Origin: Microbulbifer thermotolerans
Lineage (GTDB): Bacteria; Pseudomonadota; Gammaproteobacteria; Pseudomonadales; Cellvibrionaceae
Reading direction: 5' to 3'
NCBI RefSeq assembly: GCF_900112305.1
Contig: NZ_FOKT01000012.1
Location: 1 to 64,000 of the forward strand
Length of the DNA: 64,000 nucleotides
Shown here: in pieces, positions 63,125 to 64,000 of the stretch
Position numbering within the stretch: the stretch's first letter is position 1
Layout: each line of letters opens with the position of its first letter
Notes under the pieces: generated by a model
The model's database searches: none
Told to the model about the DNA's origin: nothing
Seen by the model: only the letters and a program-made list of their open reading frames with translations
Position numbers and translations under genes: made by a program

Positions 63125-64000
63125 GTTTTCTTTCCCGAGCGGCCGGCCGCGCCGCCGCCGTGGCGCTGGCAGTGGTGTTGGCCGCCTGTGCTTCCAACGA
63201 AGAAAAGGAAGACACAGATCCCGTTGAACTGGTGGATATCACCACATCGGTGGATCTAAAGGAGGTGTGGTCGCGGAACATCGGTGATATCGATGCCACT
63301 CGCTACGCCATGCTGCAACCGGCGGTGAGTGCCGGCAAACTGGTGGTGGCCAACAGTGAGGGCGAGGTCATCGCCTTGGAGCGAAACACTGGCCGGCGCT
63401 TGTGGGAGACTGATCTGGAGATAGAAATCAGCGGTGGCGTCGGCGTTGGTCTGGGCATGGTGGTGGTCATCGACTACCGCGGTCGCGCTGTGGCCCTGAA
63501 TCTGGAGGACGGAGCGGAACTCTGGACCTACCAGGTGTCCGGTGAAGTGGTCTCTGTCCCGGCGATAGGTGCCGGAGTGGTTGTATTGCAGACAGTGGAT
63601 GGCAAGCTGCTGGGGCTGGACGCCACCAGTGGCGGTGAACTCTGGACCCATAATACGGTACTGCCGGTACTGACCCTGCGTGGAACCGCATCGCCGGTGA
63701 TCGTGGGCGGTACGGTAATTGCCGGTCTCGACAACGGTAAGTTGATCGCATTGGACGCCCGTGACGGTATTCCGCGTTGGGAACAGCGGGTCGCCATCCC
63801 TCAGGGCTCTGCGGAGCTGGATCGGGTAGTGGATATTGATGGCGCTCCAGTGGTGCGTGGCGATTTAGTTTTCGCGGCCAGCTACCAGGGCCGTGTGGTA
63901 GCCCTTTCCCGTGAAGATGGCCGCGGCCTGTGGGCACGGGATGCCTCCACCCACCAAAGCGTGGCGGTAGGCGCGGGCAATGTATACTTGAGCGATGCCG
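63121..64000 (+). CDS. bamB: Outer-membrane assembly lipoprotein BamB, 3' end outside window
   Basis: A subunit of the BAM complex that inserts beta-barrel proteins into the outer membrane. The visible 293 codons include a lipoprotein signal (lipobox VLAAC, C23) and about five of the eight PQQ-like propeller blades, each with the repeat pattern around GxLxALxxxxGxxxW (for example GKLVVANSEGEVIALERNTG and GKLLGLDATSGGELW). The start overlaps the yfgM stop by 4 bp. The family is about 380-400 residues long, so roughly a quarter is missing beyond base 64000. Confidence 0.95.
   Translation, partial: MSFLSRAAGRAAAVALAVVLAACASNEEKEDTDPVELVDITTSVDLKEVWSRNIGDIDATRYAMLQPAVSAGKLVVANSEGEVIALERNTGRRLWETDLEIEISGGVGVGLGMVVVIDYRGRAVALNLEDGAELWTYQVSGEVVSVPAIGAGVVVLQTVDGKLLGLDATSGGELWTHNTVLPVLTLRGTASPVIVGGTVIAGLDNGKLIALDARDGIPRWEQRVAIPQGSAELDRVVDIDGAPVVRGDLVFAASYQGRVVALSREDGRGLWARDASTHQSVAVGAGNVYLSDA

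Noticed and set aside
1..64000. tRNA genes, CRISPR arrays, prophage or transposase genes
   Set aside because: None seen on either strand; the only repeats are the dispersed palindromic family and isolated hairpins.

Overview
The window is about 60% G+C, densely coded DNA from a gammaproteobacterium. The gene order rlmN-pilF-rodZ-ispG-hisS-yfgM-bamB, the isc operon, metR/metE, dinG, a MASE1 GGDEF-EAL protein and a type IV pilus factor fit a Pseudomonas-like or marine cellvibrionad lineage (Microbulbifer-like). That placement is inference from gene content. No rRNA, tRNA, CRISPR array, prophage or transposase gene was found.

Layout. 1-4.7 kb: the C-terminally incomplete end of an unknown gene, a gap with a decayed repeat, an SLC13-type permease with two RCK_C domains, and two truncated capsule/glycan genes that look like a decaying locus. 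4.8-13.1 kb: the RNA helicase deaD, a cytochrome b561, the divergent pair metR/metE, pepQ and purU. 13.2-21.6 kb: gcvP, a GGDEF cyclase, argS and sbcB. 21.7-29.8 kb: pyrB, nfeD, a slipin, a bestrophin-like channel, pgi and a tiny lipoprotein, with almost every gap filled by one family of ~200 bp palindromic, MITE-like repeats. 30-41 kb: an unrecognised large membrane protein, NhaC, an acyltransferase, dinG, a YqcC protein and a three-gene set (periplasmic retropepsin-like lipoprotein, inactive transglutaminase-7TM protein, ATP-grasp ligase). 41.2-48.2 kb: a fatty-acid desaturase, a probable sigma-54-dependent small RNA, a hybrid histidine kinase and a large GGDEF/EAL protein. 48.2-64 kb: suhB, trmJ, iscRSUA, hscBA-fdx-iscX, ndk, then rlmN to bamB, which runs off the window.

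How genes work together. iscR-S-U-A-hscB-hscA-fdx-iscX makes Fe-S clusters, and several products here need them (IspG, RlmN, DinG, Fdx, IscR). MetR probably controls metE. NfeD and the slipin form a known membrane protease/scaffold pair. YfgM and BamB both serve envelope protein export, and RodZ and PilF serve cell shape and pili.

Main points of interest: (1) a canonical sigma-54 promoter at 42623-42640 followed by ~120 nt of foldable sequence and a strong intrinsic terminator, with no gene between, which looks like an undescribed sigma-54-controlled small RNA; (2) the dispersed nested-palindrome repeat family with full, core-deleted, solo-end and hybrid forms, one copy lying between nfeD and its slipin partner; (3) the retropepsin/transglutaminase-7TM/ATP-grasp locus; (4) the capsule gene remnants; (5) a 30-bp-arm hairpin beside a small cysteine-rich lipoprotein.
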